Shown in pieces: positions 32,336-45,047 of a stretch of 64,000 nt of DNA. The stretch lies in NCBI RefSeq assembly GCF_002288925.2, contig NW_022098001.1, forward strand, positions 11,934,056-11,998,055, written 5' to 3'. The notes below the pieces were generated by a model that saw nothing but the letters and a program-made list of their open reading frames with translations, had not been told where the DNA came from and made no database searches. The first letter of the stretch is position 1. Each line of letters starts with the position of its first letter. Source of the stretch: Delphinapterus leucas. Lineage: Eukaryota; Chordata; Mammalia; Artiodactyla; Monodontidae. A program made the position numbers and the translations under genes.

Positions 32336-35044
32336 TGGATGGCAAGGCAGAGCTTGGGGAAAATTCATGTTCCATTACAATCTCTGGGATAGACTGGCAG
32401 GTACTTAGAATTAAGAGAACTAATTGGATCAGGGTGTGACTTTATCATCAAGATCTAAGGCACAACTAATTGTTCTTTAAATCTGGAAAATAAAACAAGG
32501 CTTTCTGAGGTCTCATCAAACTCATAGATAGTTGTACGGCTGCTTGAGCAGAACTGGAATGACCACCAATGATAATAACATCAGATTCTCCAAAGGACTT
32601 GAGCAAGCTTAGGATATGCTGCACATACATGAGTGTTTCTCTGTCAAGTTTCAGGGCCACAGAGAGGCTCTAACGTCCAGGGAAAAGGTCTTTGCCTGAA
32701 ATTGTGTAATTGATTGGTTGGAAGACCTGATTTGGTGAAAGCTGAGTTTTGCATACAAAACTCCGCTAACCATTGCTTTCCACCATTCCTTTGCTGAACT
32801 GTGGATCATCTAAGGGAGAGGAAAGAAAAAAAAAAACAAACTTCAAAGGTAATTCCTTTCTGCTTCAAAAACAGTCTTGGGTTTTCTGGTTTAACAGAGA
32901 ATTGAGAAGTAAGCATGCATCATTAATTTCTATGCAAAAACATTCTTCACTTCAAATGGCAATTAGCTGATAACATTTCTATCTCATGTCGTGCTGAGAT
33001 TTTTACGCTCATCATCACATAGCAGTAAATTAATCATTTGGGCACAGTTAGAGAGGATGTATATTTCATGAGACAGATATAGATATCAAGATCTGTTTGA
33101 TATTTACTCAAGGTAAGTGGGAAGCATCTCAGATCATTATGAGGGGAGCACACTGAGCAAACAGGACTGCGTGGCAATGAAATGTATGCAGTGCAGACAC
33201 ATGAAGACTTTCAAAACACTCTTGGTGTCATTAGCGTAATTATTGTGAGGAAATTGGAACACTCTGGGAACTTCAACTCCAAATCATTCAGACACACCAG
33301 AACCCTCAAAACCACATCTTAACAATGTCAAGGGAAAAATCAGCAATTGACCTCCTTTCCCTCTAATCCCCTCCCTTTTCTGTTACAGAATTCACCTTTT
33401 TCACATTGTACAATATTTAAATGGGTTTCTCTTCTCGATTTGCACTTAAGTCTACTCAGCCAAATGAATCAGCTTGACCCTAAAGTCAAATTGGAAAGCT
33501 GCTGCGTGCACATTATAGGCCACCACTCAAATGAGACACGGTTTCTTAGCAGAGGAACAGTGCCTTTGACAATTTATGGAAAATAAGAGAATTGTACTTG
33601 AAAGTGCCTATACCTGTAGTGATTCAAGGGCACGTGCCAGGCTCCACGGCTGCCTGGGAGACCTAAGCAATTATGATGTGCGAGCAGAGTTATCATGAGA
33701 AAAAACTCTACAGACCCCTCTCTCTCTTCATAATTCTTCCTCCCCCCTCTATTTACCCCATGTGGTTCTCCTTAGCTCCTATGCTATCAGTGCCACTGAT
33801 TATCCCACCAACCAACACGCTCCCCAGCCTCACACATTCACACTGTCCCGCAACCCAGTCCCTCCATCCTCCTCCAGTAAGGCAGCAGTAGAGGGCCCTG
33901 GGAGGACATGCTTTCATCTGGCCGTATGCAATTATTATTTTTTCAGGGAAATAATAATATTTTTTATTATTATTGTCCCTAATATTTTTCAGGGACAACT
34001 TTATGGGGAAAGGCAAAGAGATGGAATAAAATCACTTCCTCAGAGACAGTTCTAAGATATAGGCGAGGAAGGTACAAGCCCACACCCCATGCAGAAAGTG
34101 GAGGGGGAACAAAGGGCCCCGTTTCCTGGAGGGGCTGGGTGGGTACAGTGACACAGAAGGCAGTTGGTGGCGGGCGGGGGGAGGTGGAGTCTCGCCAGCT
34201 GGTGGGAACTAGAGCCTAGAATATCACTTTGTGATGGTTTTTCTCTTTCAAAGTGGCTCTGAACTTTAAAATTCTGGAGTGAGTGGGGAGGATGGCGGTG
34301 GAAATGAGTGGAGAATACAAAACGGGACATATATCTGAGCTCTGCCATCTGTGAGGGTGATCTAAAGATGCTGCTCAGGGTGACAAGCTGAAAGCACAGC
34401 AGCTCCAAGTCAAAGGGAGGTAGACCATGAGTGTAGCTGTGTTGCTACTGAGAAGTCCCTCTCTGCTGATCTTGAAGGGAATGGAAGAAATTGGTCCAAT
34501 AGGACATAAAGTGTTGCTCTATTTTAGGGAGCAACCAGCAGCCTATGAGTTTACATAAATGATTATATAGGTATATATTTATATATATTTATACATCATT
34601 TAAAATTTATGTAACATATATATTACATATAAATATATATACATCTGTATAGGACATATTCTTTCTAGAAAATAATCCTTGAAACTAAAGATGATTACCA
34701 GCTAAGCCATAGAGTATCTTTGGACTCTGATAATTCATAGATGCCATGAATTTTAGCTCAGTCTTTGGACAGTTTGTGAAATCCTTGAGAATCTACATTC
34801 CCGAACTGGAATCAAGTAGTGAGAAAAGAATGATTCAAAATGTACAAAATGTAAAAAGTATATGGGTGTATACATTGGACAAAAAATAGTGACTTGACAC
34901 TTATTTCTGCCCAAGTAAGAGTAACAGGGATCAGCTTTGTTTTTAGGTATGAAATAATTAAAAACTCAAATAAATATGTGAAACAAGAGTTTTTAAGATA
35001 CTGAATGTCAGGAGATGAAGGACCATGGTGCCCAAGAGACAGAA
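32336..35044. other. Unique, repeat-poor sequence
   Basis: About 2.7 kb with no recognisable mobile element. AT-rich microsatellite-like patches lie at 33931-34001 (attattatt with a repeated tttttcagggac) and 34559-34645 (tatatattta units). Reading frames such as 34052-34408 minus have no recognisable family. A G-rich patch (gtggcgggcggggggaggtgg) lies near 34165-34185. Confidence 0.4.
34559..34645. repeat. AT-rich imperfect repeat
   Basis: Runs of tatata/tattta units with an internal inverted arrangement (acatatatattacatataaatatatata). Confidence 0.7.
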
Positions 35045-35560
35045 AATAATTGAAGTGAGTCCTACGATGGCACTAACTTACCTTGAGAGAGTTTCCAGTC
35101 ACAGTTGAGGAAAGGGAAACCCAAGCAGAGCCCGGGAATCACCATGAGTTGAGGGAGGATTCTGAATGTCCGGGGAGGCCAAGGCAGCGAGAGTTCATGG
35201 GACACAGTCTCAGAGAGGGGAGAGCCTCACAGAATGAGATGCCAGAGACCTGCAGAGGGTCCCCCACCCTTCCCCAGCTGAGCACCGATCAGTGCATGTG
35301 TTGGAGGGAACTCTCAGAGGCTGGGAAGAGCCAACTGAAAGGGATAGAAGAAATAGCACTAGGAGCTCCAACAAAGACAGAAATAGTTTGTTCCGCCCAT
35401 CAGAGAGGAAAACCTTATAATTTATGGGGCATCAACAGAGCATTCAGAGGGTTTAGCCCTAGTCGTTAGGCAAAATTAGCCCTAGACTAAATGCTCCTAT
35501 AATTCTGCCTCACAGAGCTTGTTTAAAGAATTAGGATGTGCTGTATTTCTCAATCCAGCA
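35045..35560 (+). other. Open 128-codon stretch, possibly an old L1 5' region
   Basis: A continuous frame at 35083-35469 encodes a charged, low-complexity-free peptide (starts MREFPVTVEERETQAEP, ends RAFRGFSPSR) with no recognisable domain. The flanking text, gcattcagagggtttagccc and aaattagccctagactaaat, resembles the 5' part of an ancient L1 or HAL1. I think the frame is chance survival in that repeat. A coding exon is not excluded, but no splice signals stand out. Confidence 0.35.
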
Positions 35561-36187
35561 TGAACCTGAGACTGACTGGATTTTGGATCGAGGTGGAAGA
35601 CATCACCTTGTAAACCGCATGACCAACATTACCCAGTCAGAAGATCTATCTTCTTGTGTCTCTGCATGGCCGCTGTAGTAGGAACTGACAACCGTGTGGG
35701 TTACTTGCAGTCCAAGTCTCCATTTTTGGCTTCTGTCTCCTTTTGTGAAGATGGAATACAAATGGGACCACCTAAAGCACAACTGTGAAGACCTCCCTCT
35801 TTGGCAGCTTCCCATGTTTCCTGATTAAGCTTATTCCCTTGCTTGAGCGAATTCCAGGACTTTCCTGCTGGTATTCAGTTTAGCTCTCTCTTGATAGGGC
35901 TCCATGTTAGGAATGTTTATCCTGTTCCTATCATTACCTCAAAGAAGAGAAGGACTGAGGAATGGAAACTGAGAAATGGACGTGCCACAAGATTAAAGGA
36001 GCTGACATTCCCCAATCAAAGGACATTTATTGTGAAGCTACTATGTACTGTGCACTGTTCTCGGTGCTTTCAGATGTGTTTCAGGGGACTGTGCCCTTAA
36101 ATTAGTCAAGCAATTCAATCACTTGTTTTCAATCTATTCTCAACAGGACGCTACATAGGAGATATGAAGTGAGAGTCGAATTTGTTT
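35561..36187. other. Mostly unique; MIR/L2 remnant near 36020-36085
   Basis: Only one recognisable scrap: ggacatttattgtgaagcta with ctatgtactgtgcactgttc and tcggtgcttt, matching the shared MIR/L2 3' end in reverse complement. Confidence 0.4.
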
Positions 36188-36223
36188 ACTTAGAGACAAT
36201 TGTTCACTTAGAGACAATTGTTC
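36188..36223 (+). repeat. Perfect 18-base tandem duplication
   Basis: The unit acttagagacaattgttc occurs twice with no spacer and no mismatch (36188-36205 and 36206-36223), indicating a recent local duplication. Confidence 0.95.
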
Positions 36224-37490
36224 TACTATTTATTGAGAAGTCTATGTTTTATTTTTTGCTGATCTTCTGTACCAACCTGGCCATAACTCAAGTCTTCATG
36301 AATGTGTGATTCTGGATCTGGACTCTCTATTCTGTTTCATTGGTCTGTTTATCTACCCTTGTGCTAATGCCATGCCATCTTAAATACTACAGCCTGATAA
36401 GAAGTCTTGATATCTGGCAAGGTAAGATAAAAAAAAATCAGTCAGAGTAAGCTGTGGTAACAAAGTCCCACAGATTATCAGTGATACTATAATATCAGTG
36501 TCTTTCTTGTTCATGCTTCATGTTCATTACAGGTAGACCAGAAGCTGGGTTGTGCCTGGTCATCACTCTGGAGGGGGATTCCTGGAGCAGGCATTCTCTG
36601 CAATGCTGTCTTTTGCTATGATGGGGAAGAGAGAGGACGGCAAAATCATGCACTGGGTCTTAAAATTGCCACTCAGAGGTAACCACTTCTCCTATTTCTT
36701 TGTCAAAAGCACATGGTAATACCAAATTACAAGGGATCAGGAAAGTACAATCTTGCCTAGAAAGAAAATCAAGAATATTTGGCAATCACATTAATGGCTA
36801 CTATGATCCCCTACTTTTTCTTTTTCAGAAACGCTGCCTACTGTTAGTCCTTTGTCATCCAATTACCTTTTAAAGTCAGCTTGGTACATTAAACCAAGCA
36901 ACCAACCAATAAACTAAAATTAAGAACTCAAATCCAAAAAATCCCATTGGGAATTTTTCATTGAGATTGTATTGATTCTACAGATAAATTTGGGGAGAAT
37001 GGACATCTTTACTATTGGGTCTTCCAAAACTTAAACATGCCATATTTATCCAATTATTTAGTTCTACCTTAATATACTTCAGTGAAGTTTTATCATTTTC
37101 TCCCTAAAAGAATCTTACACATCTTGTTTCTAGATATTTTATATTATTAGATGTTAATATAAGTAACATATCTTTGGTTGCATTTTCTATGTATAGAAAT
37201 GCTTTTCATTATATTTGTTGATTTTTCTCTCCAAACTTCCTAAACTTTGTTTTTAATTTTGATTTTTTGGTAGGTTCTTTTGAATTTTCTACATAGGCGA
37301 TCACATTTATCTACAAATAAAAAGTTTCCTTTCTTCATTTCCATTGCTTAGACTTTGTCCCCCCTGCCTTTCTGTAGTGGCCAGGACATCTAAGATACCA
37401 TTGACTAGAGGTAGCTCCAGTGAGCACCCATATCTTATTCTTTATCTTAAAGGAAAAGTTTTTGGTTTTTCATTGTAATTGTGATATTTT
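36224..37490 (-). mobile_element. Old L1 LINE internal region, minus strand
   Basis: The L1 ORF2 reverse complement, recognised from ggactctctattctgtttca and ttggtctgtttatct at the left, and aatcccattgggaatttttc and attgtattgattctacagat after an interruption at 36425-36780. No reading frame survives. Strong divergence indicates an L1M-age copy. Confidence 0.75.
36425..36780. repeat. Ancient repeat inserted in the L1, family unresolved
   Basis: ctgtggtaacaaagtcccac, ttgttcatgcttcatgttca, ttacaggtagaccagaagct and aaaagcacatggtaatacca follow the order of an old mammalian repeat ('aacaaacgaccccaaa ... cttgctcatgctacatgtccattgcggg ... agtcacatggcc'). It interrupts L1 homology. Confidence 0.45.
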
Positions 37491-39170
37491 AAACTTTTTT
37501 TGGGGTAGGAGGTTTTCATCAGGTTAAGGATGTCCTCTTTAGTTTTATCCTAAATGGATTTGGGATTTTACATGACTCTTCTTCTACGTCTTTTGTGGTC
37601 TGTAGTTTCTCTATAACATGTCAGTGCAGATTTCCTCTCGTTTATTCTGTTTGGGATTCATTGGGTTTCTTCATTCTGTGGATTGGTATATTTCATTATT
37701 TCTGGAAAATTTTCATTTATTATTTATTCAGATAATTCTTTGTCTTATTTCTTCTTTACTGGAACCCTGATTAAACATACATTAGGGCATATAACTCTAT
37801 CTTTCCTATTTTTTAACCTCATTCATTTTTTCCATATCTTTTTCTTTTTGTGCTAAATTCTCACTAATTTCTTCACTATTTTTTTTAGTTCATGAATTCT
37901 CTTATCTGCAGTTAAGCTGGTCCTATAACTTTCAAATTCCATTTACATTTCTAGAAGTTCTATTTTTTTTTAAAACAATATGCTTGGTCACTTTTTATAG
38001 TCCTTTACTCTCTATTCTATTTTCAATCCCTTCTTTTACTTCCTCAAAATATAATAGGCATAGATTAGAAAATTCTTGATTTAAAAATTGCAATATCAGA
38101 GGATATTGTGAATTAATTCTGATGTTTTCTTTTTTGGACTGCTGTTGCTCAGAATGTTCTGATTCCTGTTTTTGTTTTTTATTTTCTTGACTGTGTAACT
38201 TTATCTGTGGGAATTTCTCTGGACCCTCCATTCAGCAATTACTTAATAACAGTAATTTTCCTTATGGTCCTCAGAGTTATTTTTAGTTCACCATTGTATT
38301 GAGCTATAATCCTTTGGGGTTCCAATTTCATTGGGGTTCTCTAGTGTCCCTAATATGGGATTTGTCTATAGTCCCCTGAGCCACTAAAAGCTGTGAAAAT
38401 AGAAATTTAAGTTCACCACATTCTGCATATTTTCTCAAAAAGAAAAGCTGGTTTAATGTGCTATATATCATCTTGGTTCATGCCTCCACTTAATTTTCTG
38501 TCTAATATTCTTTACCTTTTAGTCAGTTAAGTCATATATTTAAGAAAGTGTTTCTCAGATGTTATCCAACATCTTTAGTTTTCAGTGTGTCAGTCAGTGT
38601 ACCAGTCGGCAACCTTGCCAGAAATGAAAGGCCTTTTTAATCATCACCATTAATAAAACTGATACTTTGTCTTCTCCTTCTAAGAATTCAGTTACATGTA
38701 TATTAGGCCACATATATATTAGATCACAGTCTAATGATCCATTCTGGTGTTTGTTTTCCTTCACTTTTCTTTCTCAGTGTGTTAGTTTGGATAATTTTTA
38801 TTGATCTGTTTTCAAGTTTGTTGATTCTTTCCTCAGTTTTATCCAGTCCGCTAATGAGCCCAGCAAGGAGATTCTCCATCTCTGATGTTGTATTTTTTAT
38901 TTTAGTATTTGCATTTGATTCCATTTTATAGTTTTCATCTTTCTGTTGAAATTCTCCTGTTCATGTATATAGACCCATTTTCCCACTTGAATGTAACCTA
39001 TTAATCACAGTTATGTTAAAGTTCCTCTCTGATATTCCAACATCTGAGTTATCTCTATTGTCTGGTTTTCTTAATTGCTTTAACTCTTGACAATGAGTTT
39101 TTCTTGCATTTTTGGGTGTGTCTTGTAATTTTTTAAATTGAATACTGGACAGTGTGTGTGTAAGAATAGT
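37491..39170 (-). mobile_element. L1M/HAL1-like region, minus strand
   Basis: T-rich DNA with motifs of the L1M/HAL1 family in reverse complement: tttaggccacatatatatt, tgttttcaagtttgttgatt, ctcagttttatccagtccgc, ttatgttaaagttcctctct, atattccaacatctgagtta, ctggacagtgtgtgtg. Two successive blocks (37600-38300 and 38680-39170) cover similar content, so two copies or a duplication may be present. No frame survives. Confidence 0.6.
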
Positions 39171-40129
39171 AGAGATTATTCCCAGAGTAGAAGGGGATCA
39201 GTGTTTTGCTCTGTGAATATGATTTAGCTTCTCTGAGCCTCCAACTTGTTATCAGCAAAATGTGAATAAGCCCCAACTTCATAGATATATTATGTGAAAT
39301 ATATAAAACATAAATGTAATATAGTATTATCATTTGTTTGGTGACAGATCTTTAATAAGGCAACTGGATTTTACATACTTGATTTTTTCCCCAAATGGTG
39401 ACTTCTTTCTGTGAATTAAAAAAACTTTAACCTCATTAAAAAATTCTAATAATATAAAAATGTACAAATTAGAAAGCCAGATGCCTCCATACATTCAGTT
39501 AAGACTGTACTACAATTGTGTGCTCCTCTACTCCTTCAGTGAATAACTTAACAAAATATTGGTCACTGTAATTAATGTTCGTAAATACATGCATAAAAGC
39601 CAGAGGTCTTCCAAAGCTTTATCCAGTATTTACTTTCAAAGTAGAAACAGTATTTTTAATATGTGGTATAAAGAAATTCCCTCACTGTGATCCCTACCAT
39701 TGGCTGATTCTTTGTGGGGGTGGGGCTTATTCCTTACACTAGGAACAGAGAATTTGGAAAGTATCAAGAAACATGATATCAGAAAGTATGAAAAAGTGTT
39801 GTGCTTTGTAAATGATCACATAAAATTGTTAGGTGAAGCGGGGCTCCTTGAAGCTGCAGACCCAGGATTCCTGGCCAGAAAGGACAAAAGTGCCTTCTCT
39901 CTTGCTCTTGCTAAGACCTGGGCAGCATTTCTTCCATGTCTGCAATGACATAAGAGACAACAGCCCAAACAGCAGCAGCAACATTCATCTGCTTTGGATC
40001 CATGACAGTCATGGTGTCTCCATGGGAGTGATGGAAGGAGAAATATTTATACAGGTCATCAAGTAGACTGGCTCCTGGGGAAAAAAGAGGAGGAATTCTT
40101 AGTGAAGTATTTTGACGGGCATTGCTGAA
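39171..40129. other. Unique sequence
   Basis: No element recognised. Short frames at 39700-40066 lack a known family. Confidence 0.35.
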
Positions 40130-40515
40130 TAGCAGCTCAGAAACCACTGCCCCCTTCCCTGATCCTATTATACAGGCTGCGATGGCAAAATAATGATGTT
40201 CCCAGCCTCTCTTGCAGCAAGAAATGGCCATGTGACACTGTTCTGACTACTAGGATATGAAGTGGCAGGCGGTGGGTGAGTTCTAGGAAAGCCTTTACTT
40301 GGCTGACAAGAGTCAGTAAAATGCCCTCATGCTGAATTAGATGAGAAGTTTGGAACTGCAGGGGGCAAAAAGCCCACACACTAAAAATGGCAGAGTGGAA
40401 AGACAGAAGGAGCCTGGATTTAGAAAATATTGCAAGCCCATTGAATAAGCTCTACACTGCCTTCTTCTGGACTTCCTGCTACCCAAAGGAAAATAAACTT
40501 TATTTGAAAAGCAAG
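40130..40515 (+). repeat. Ancient LTR-like repeat, family unresolved
   Basis: Landmarks tgcagcaagaaatggccatg, tgacactgttctgactacta, acagaaggagcctggattta and aaaataaactttatttgaaa follow an old mammalian repeat whose end includes 'gaaataaacttctatcttgtt'. Its 3' end is missing. Confidence 0.4.
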
Positions 40516-40857
40516 TGATACAATACCCTCTTTATTTATAAAGAGACAGTATTTTTTCGTATTAGGAGAGTGCACATTTTTTACCTCCCCGGATACAAAA
40601 GAAAGTCAGTACTCCTTTGCTCAAGTTTTTCTTCTCAAATCATTCATTTACTTCCAATAAAATTTCCCAGCAACCTCCAAGGGCACCAGCAGGAGTCTCT
40701 GCCCCACTTAAGAGCTTTCCTGTCACTCTAGTGAAGCTTTTCTCTAGTTTCAGCCACGGATCAGAGCCTCGAGGTATCTTCACACCTCCTAGTCATCCTT
40801 TGGAACCTACCTGGCCCATTCTGTGGGTTCCAACTGCAGTTCTTTAGCCTCTGGAAC
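40516..40857. other. Unique sequence
   Basis: Nothing recognised. Confidence 0.35.
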
Positions 40858-41481
40858 TAATTTATTTATTTACTTACCATTTTATTATGAAATATAGTAC
40901 CATACATACATAAGATTGTAGAGAACATAATGCATATTATAAACGGTGACAAGATAAGAGTTCACGTATGTCCATGATTCAATGCAAGAATATCACCAGC
41001 ACCTTTGAAGCCCATCTTATGAGCTCCCTCCCACCCACCCCACTCCACCCCATGGATCCTTTCCTCCCTCCAGAGGAGGGAGGCGCCCACTATCTTGTTC
41101 TGCTTGTGTGATAACCACTCATTGCTTTTCTTTATAGTTTTACCAAATAAATATAATCGACACTCTCTAGGGTCTAAATGTAGGAGTGGAACTGCTGGGC
41201 TATAGAGCCACATGTGTGTTTAATTTCATCATGCAGGTCCAAAATGTTTTCCTTTTCAGTTTATCCTCTCATTGTCAGTATATGAGTCTTTCTCTTGCTT
41301 CACATCCTCTCTAGCACTTGGTGTTGTCAGGCTAAGTTTTGCTAATCTGCTAGGTGTGAAATATTACCTCATAAGGTTTTAATTTTTTAAATTATTAATG
41401 AGACTGAGCATGTTTTCACATATGCATTTTTTGTCATTTATGTTTTCTCTTTTGGAAAATGCCTGTTCATGCCCCTTGCCC

Positions 41482-41683
41482 TTTTTTTTTTTGCGGTACG
41501 CTGTCCTCTCACTGTTGTGGCCTCTCCTGCTGCGGAACACAGGCTCCGGACGCGCAGGCTCAGCGGCCACGGCTCACGGGCCTAGCTGCTCCGCGGCACG
41601 TGGGATCTTCCCAGACCGGGGCACGAACCCGTGTCCCCTGCATGAGCAGGCAGACTCTCAACTACTGTGCTACCAGGGAAGCC
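41482..41683 (-). mobile_element. CHR-type SINE beside the young L1
   Basis: Eleven T, then gcggtacgctgtcctctcac and the full body to ctaccagggaagcc. A 10-base TSD, ccccttgccc, lies at 41472-41481 and 41684-41693. The right copy overlaps the left TSD of the young L1 at 41687-41699, so both elements used the same short target. Confidence 0.95.
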
Positions 41684-41699
41684 CCCCTTGCCCATTTTT

Positions 41700-42889
41700 T
41701 TTTTTTAAACATCTTTATTGGGGTATAATTGCTTTACAATGGTGTGTTAGTTTCTGCTTTATAACAAAGTGAATCAGTTATACATATACATATGTTCCCA
41801 TATGTCTTCCCTCTTGCATCTCCCTCCCTCCCACTCTCCCTATCCCACCCCTCCAGGCTGTCACAAAGCACTGAGCTAATATCCCTGTGCCTTGTGGCTG
41901 CTTCCCCCTAGCTAGCTACCTTACTACGTTTGTTAGTGTGTATATGTCCATGACTCTCTCTCGCCCTGTCAAAGCTCACCCTTCCCCCACCCCATACCCT
42001 CAAGTCCGTTCTCCAGTAGGTCTGCGTCTTTATTCCTGTCTTACCCCTAGGTTCTTCATGACATTTTTTTCCCCTTAAATTCCATATATATGTGTTAGCA
42101 TACGGTATTTGTCTTTTTCTTTCTGACTTACTTCACTCTGTTTGACAGACTCTAGGTCTATCCATCTCATTACAAATAGCTCAATTTCATTTCTTTTTAA
42201 GGCTGAGTAATATTCCATTGTATATATGTGCCACATTTTCTTTATCCATTCATCCGATGATGGGCGCTTAGGTTGTTTCCATCTCCGGGCTATTGTAAAT
42301 AGAGCTGCAATGAACATTTTGGTACATGACTCTTTTTGAATTTTGGTTTTCTCAGGGTATATGCCCAGTAGTGGGATTGCTGGGTCATATGGTAATTCTA
42401 TTTGTAGTTTTTTAAGGAACCTCCATACTGTTCTCCATAGTGGCTGAACCAATTCACATTCCTACCAGCAGTGCAAGAGTGTTCCCTTTTCTCCACACCC
42501 TCTCCAGCATTTATTGTTTCTAGATTTTTTGATGATGGCCATTCTGACTGGTGTGAGATGATATCTCACTGTAGTTTTGATTTGCATTTCTCTAATGATT
42601 AATGATGTTGAGCATTCTTTCATGTGTTTGTTGCCATTCTGTATATCTTCTTTGGAGAAATGTCTATTTAGGTCTTCTGCCCATTTTTGGATTGGGTTGT
42701 TTTTTTGTTATTGAGCTGCATGAGCTGCTTGTAAATTTTGGAGATTAATCCTTTGTCATTTGCTTCATTTGCAAATATTTTCTCCCATTCTGAGGGTTGT
42801 CTTTTGGTCTTGATTATGGTTTCCTTTGCTGTGCAAAAGCTTTGAAGTTTCATTAGGTCCCATTTGTTTATTTTTGTTTTTATTTCCAT
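41700..42889 (-). mobile_element. Young 5'-truncated L1, minus strand, with TSD
   Basis: T run, then the cetartiodactyl L1 3' UTR (aaacatctttattggggtat, ccctatcccacccctccagg) and the last 0.8 kb of ORF2. TSD cttgcccattttt at 41687-41699 and 42890-42902. The 1.19 kb insert is closer to consensus than the surrounding L1M. ORF2 ends at 42075, but a frameshift near 42670 breaks the upstream part. Confidence 0.95.
42075..42452 (-). pseudogene. L1 ORF2 C-terminus, frame intact to its stop
   Basis: 125 codons on the minus strand containing [20 protein letters not shown], the [20 protein letters not shown] block, KMFIAALFTIARRWKQPKRP and KKMWHIYTMEYYSALKRNEI, ending ...LTHIYGI with a stop. This is the normal C-terminal end of L1 ORF2. 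The frame extends upstream past 42452 only as far as a disruption before the next remnant. The fragment has no endonuclease or RT domain and cannot function alone. Its good preservation marks the insertion as relatively young. Confidence 0.85.
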
Positions 42890-42898
42890 CTTGCCCAT
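42668..42898 (-). pseudogene. L1 ORF2 remnant ending at a frameshift
   Basis: 76 codons: [39 protein letters not shown] and [18 protein letters not shown], then [12 protein letters not shown]. The last part shows a shifted frame compared with the usual [12 protein letters not shown], consistent with loss of bases in the T-rich stretch near 42690-42710. The N-terminal MGK comes from the flanking TSD, not from L1. Confidence 0.8.
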
Positions 42899-45047
42899 TT
42901 TTGAATTGATTTGTTTGTCTTTTCTTATTGATTTGTAGGCGTTCTTGATATATTTTAGATACTAATCTTTTGTTGCTCGTTGGTTTATATAAATCACTTC
43001 CCAGTTTGTAGCTCTTTTCACTCTGTTTATCGTGCATTTAGATGAATAGATGTTCTTACTTTTAATATAGTTGAATTTATGAATCCTTTCCTTTATGATT
43101 TTTATTTTTTATATTTTGTTTAAGAAATCCTCCCTACTCTTATATCACAAAAATAGTCTCTGGTGTCTTATTCTAAAACTTTTAAAGTTTTGCTTTTCAT
43201 TTTAAAGTTCTTCATTCATTTAGAATTGGAATTCATTTTGGTGTAGGGTAGGCTTTTTTTATTTTTAGTTGTTCCAGCAAAATTTGGCTAATACATCCTC
43301 TTTCCCCGCTGGTCTGCAGTATCAATTTTGGCATATATCAGATTTCCTTGTTGCTTTGTTTGGGGGCTTTCTAATTCTGTTCCAGTGGTCTGTTTGTCTA
43401 TTCCCAAAACAATATCACAGTATCTTAACTACCATTGCATTCTAATTCTTGTTATCTGGCAGGGCAAGTTCCCTCACTTTCTCTTTCTTCTCCTTCAGGA
43501 ATATCTTACTATTCTTGACTGTTTGCTCTTTCAGATAAAGTTTAGGATCATTTTAAAATTGTACGAAAAATATTTTTGGATTTCGATGGGAATTGTGTTA
43601 ATCTACGTATCAATTTGGGGAGAACTAGCATCTTTATATTAGGATACTGTGTTTTTATCCATGAGAATGGTGTGTTGATATGTTTCTATTTATTAAGTCT
43701 TCTGTAATGTCTTTGAAGTTTTGTAATACAGTTTGGCATGGCTTTTGTTAGTTTTCTTTCCTCCATGGCTTATACTTTTTGTTGCAACTGTAAATTATAC
43801 ATTTAAAAAAATTTGCATTTTCTGTTTGTGGCTTTCCATTTTTAGTATCAAGGATATATATCTGATTCATAAAATGGGCAAGTGATCCTTCTTTTTCTAT
43901 ACTCTGGAATAGTTTGTGTAAGATTAGAATGATTTATTTCCTGGTCATTTTGTAGAACTCCTTACAAAACCATCTAGGTCTGATACTTTCTTTATGGTAA
44001 GAATTTTAACTAATGATTCAATTCCTATCCTGGTTATTGGGTTATTCAGGTTTTATGGTTCTTCTTGAATTAACTTTGGAAATCACACTTTTCTAGGAAT
44101 GTGTGAGTTTTTCCAAATATTCAATAATCAGCATAAAGTTGTCAGTAATATCCTGTTTTTATCTTTGTTTATGTCTGCAGCACCTATAGGGAGTACGCTT
44201 TTTCATTCCTGATACTGGTTATTAGAGTCTTCTCTTTTTTGTTCATCAATCTTGCCAGCAGTTTGTCAGCTGTGTTACTCTTTCAATAAAAAGAGAGACA
44301 GTCTTGTTTTGGGGGGACATTCTCTAATGTATAGCAGTTTTCTTTCATTGATTTTTTACTCATATTTATTATTTCCCTCCTTATTCTTAGGTTGATTCAC
44401 TTTTGTTTTTTTAACTTCTTGACTTGAACGCTCAGTTTATTACTTTGCACACTTTCCTTGTCACTGACATAAGCAGTAAGACTACAGTCTTTCCCCTATT
44501 ACTGCTTTAGCTCTCTATATCCCACCAATTCTGATGACTATTTTCATGATCACTTAGTTCTAAATATTTAGTAAGTCCTACTTTGATTTTCTTCTTTGAC
44601 GCATGAGTTAGAATGCGTTTTTTAATTTTCAAAGGTACGGGGTTTCCTTAGTTATTTTTTCATTTTTGACTTCCAATTTAACTGTTAGAGGATGTGGGCT
44701 ATATGATACAAATTCTTTGAGTTTTGCTGAGATTTTCTCTGTGGCCTATTGGATGATCCATTTTATAAATGTTACATGTGTTGAAAAGAATGTGCTTTCA
44801 GTGTATTGTGTCTGTGCATTAAAACAAGCTTGTTAATTGTATTCTTCAAATCTGTTAACTCCTTACTGATTTATTGTCTATTTGGTTTATCAATTTTGAG
44901 AGAGATGTGTGAAAATGACCTGTGATTTGGGATGTGTTTATTTTTCTTGTAGTTCCCGCAATTTCTTTTTTATATATTTCAAAGTTATTCTTTTAGGAGC
45001 ACATAAACTTAGAATTACATCTTCCTGGTAAATTGAACATCTTTATT

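Noticed and set aside
32466..32660. Frame with a glycine-rich DVIIIGGHSSS segment
   Set aside because: Looks like a nucleotide-binding loop at first sight, but only 64 codons with no further domain context.
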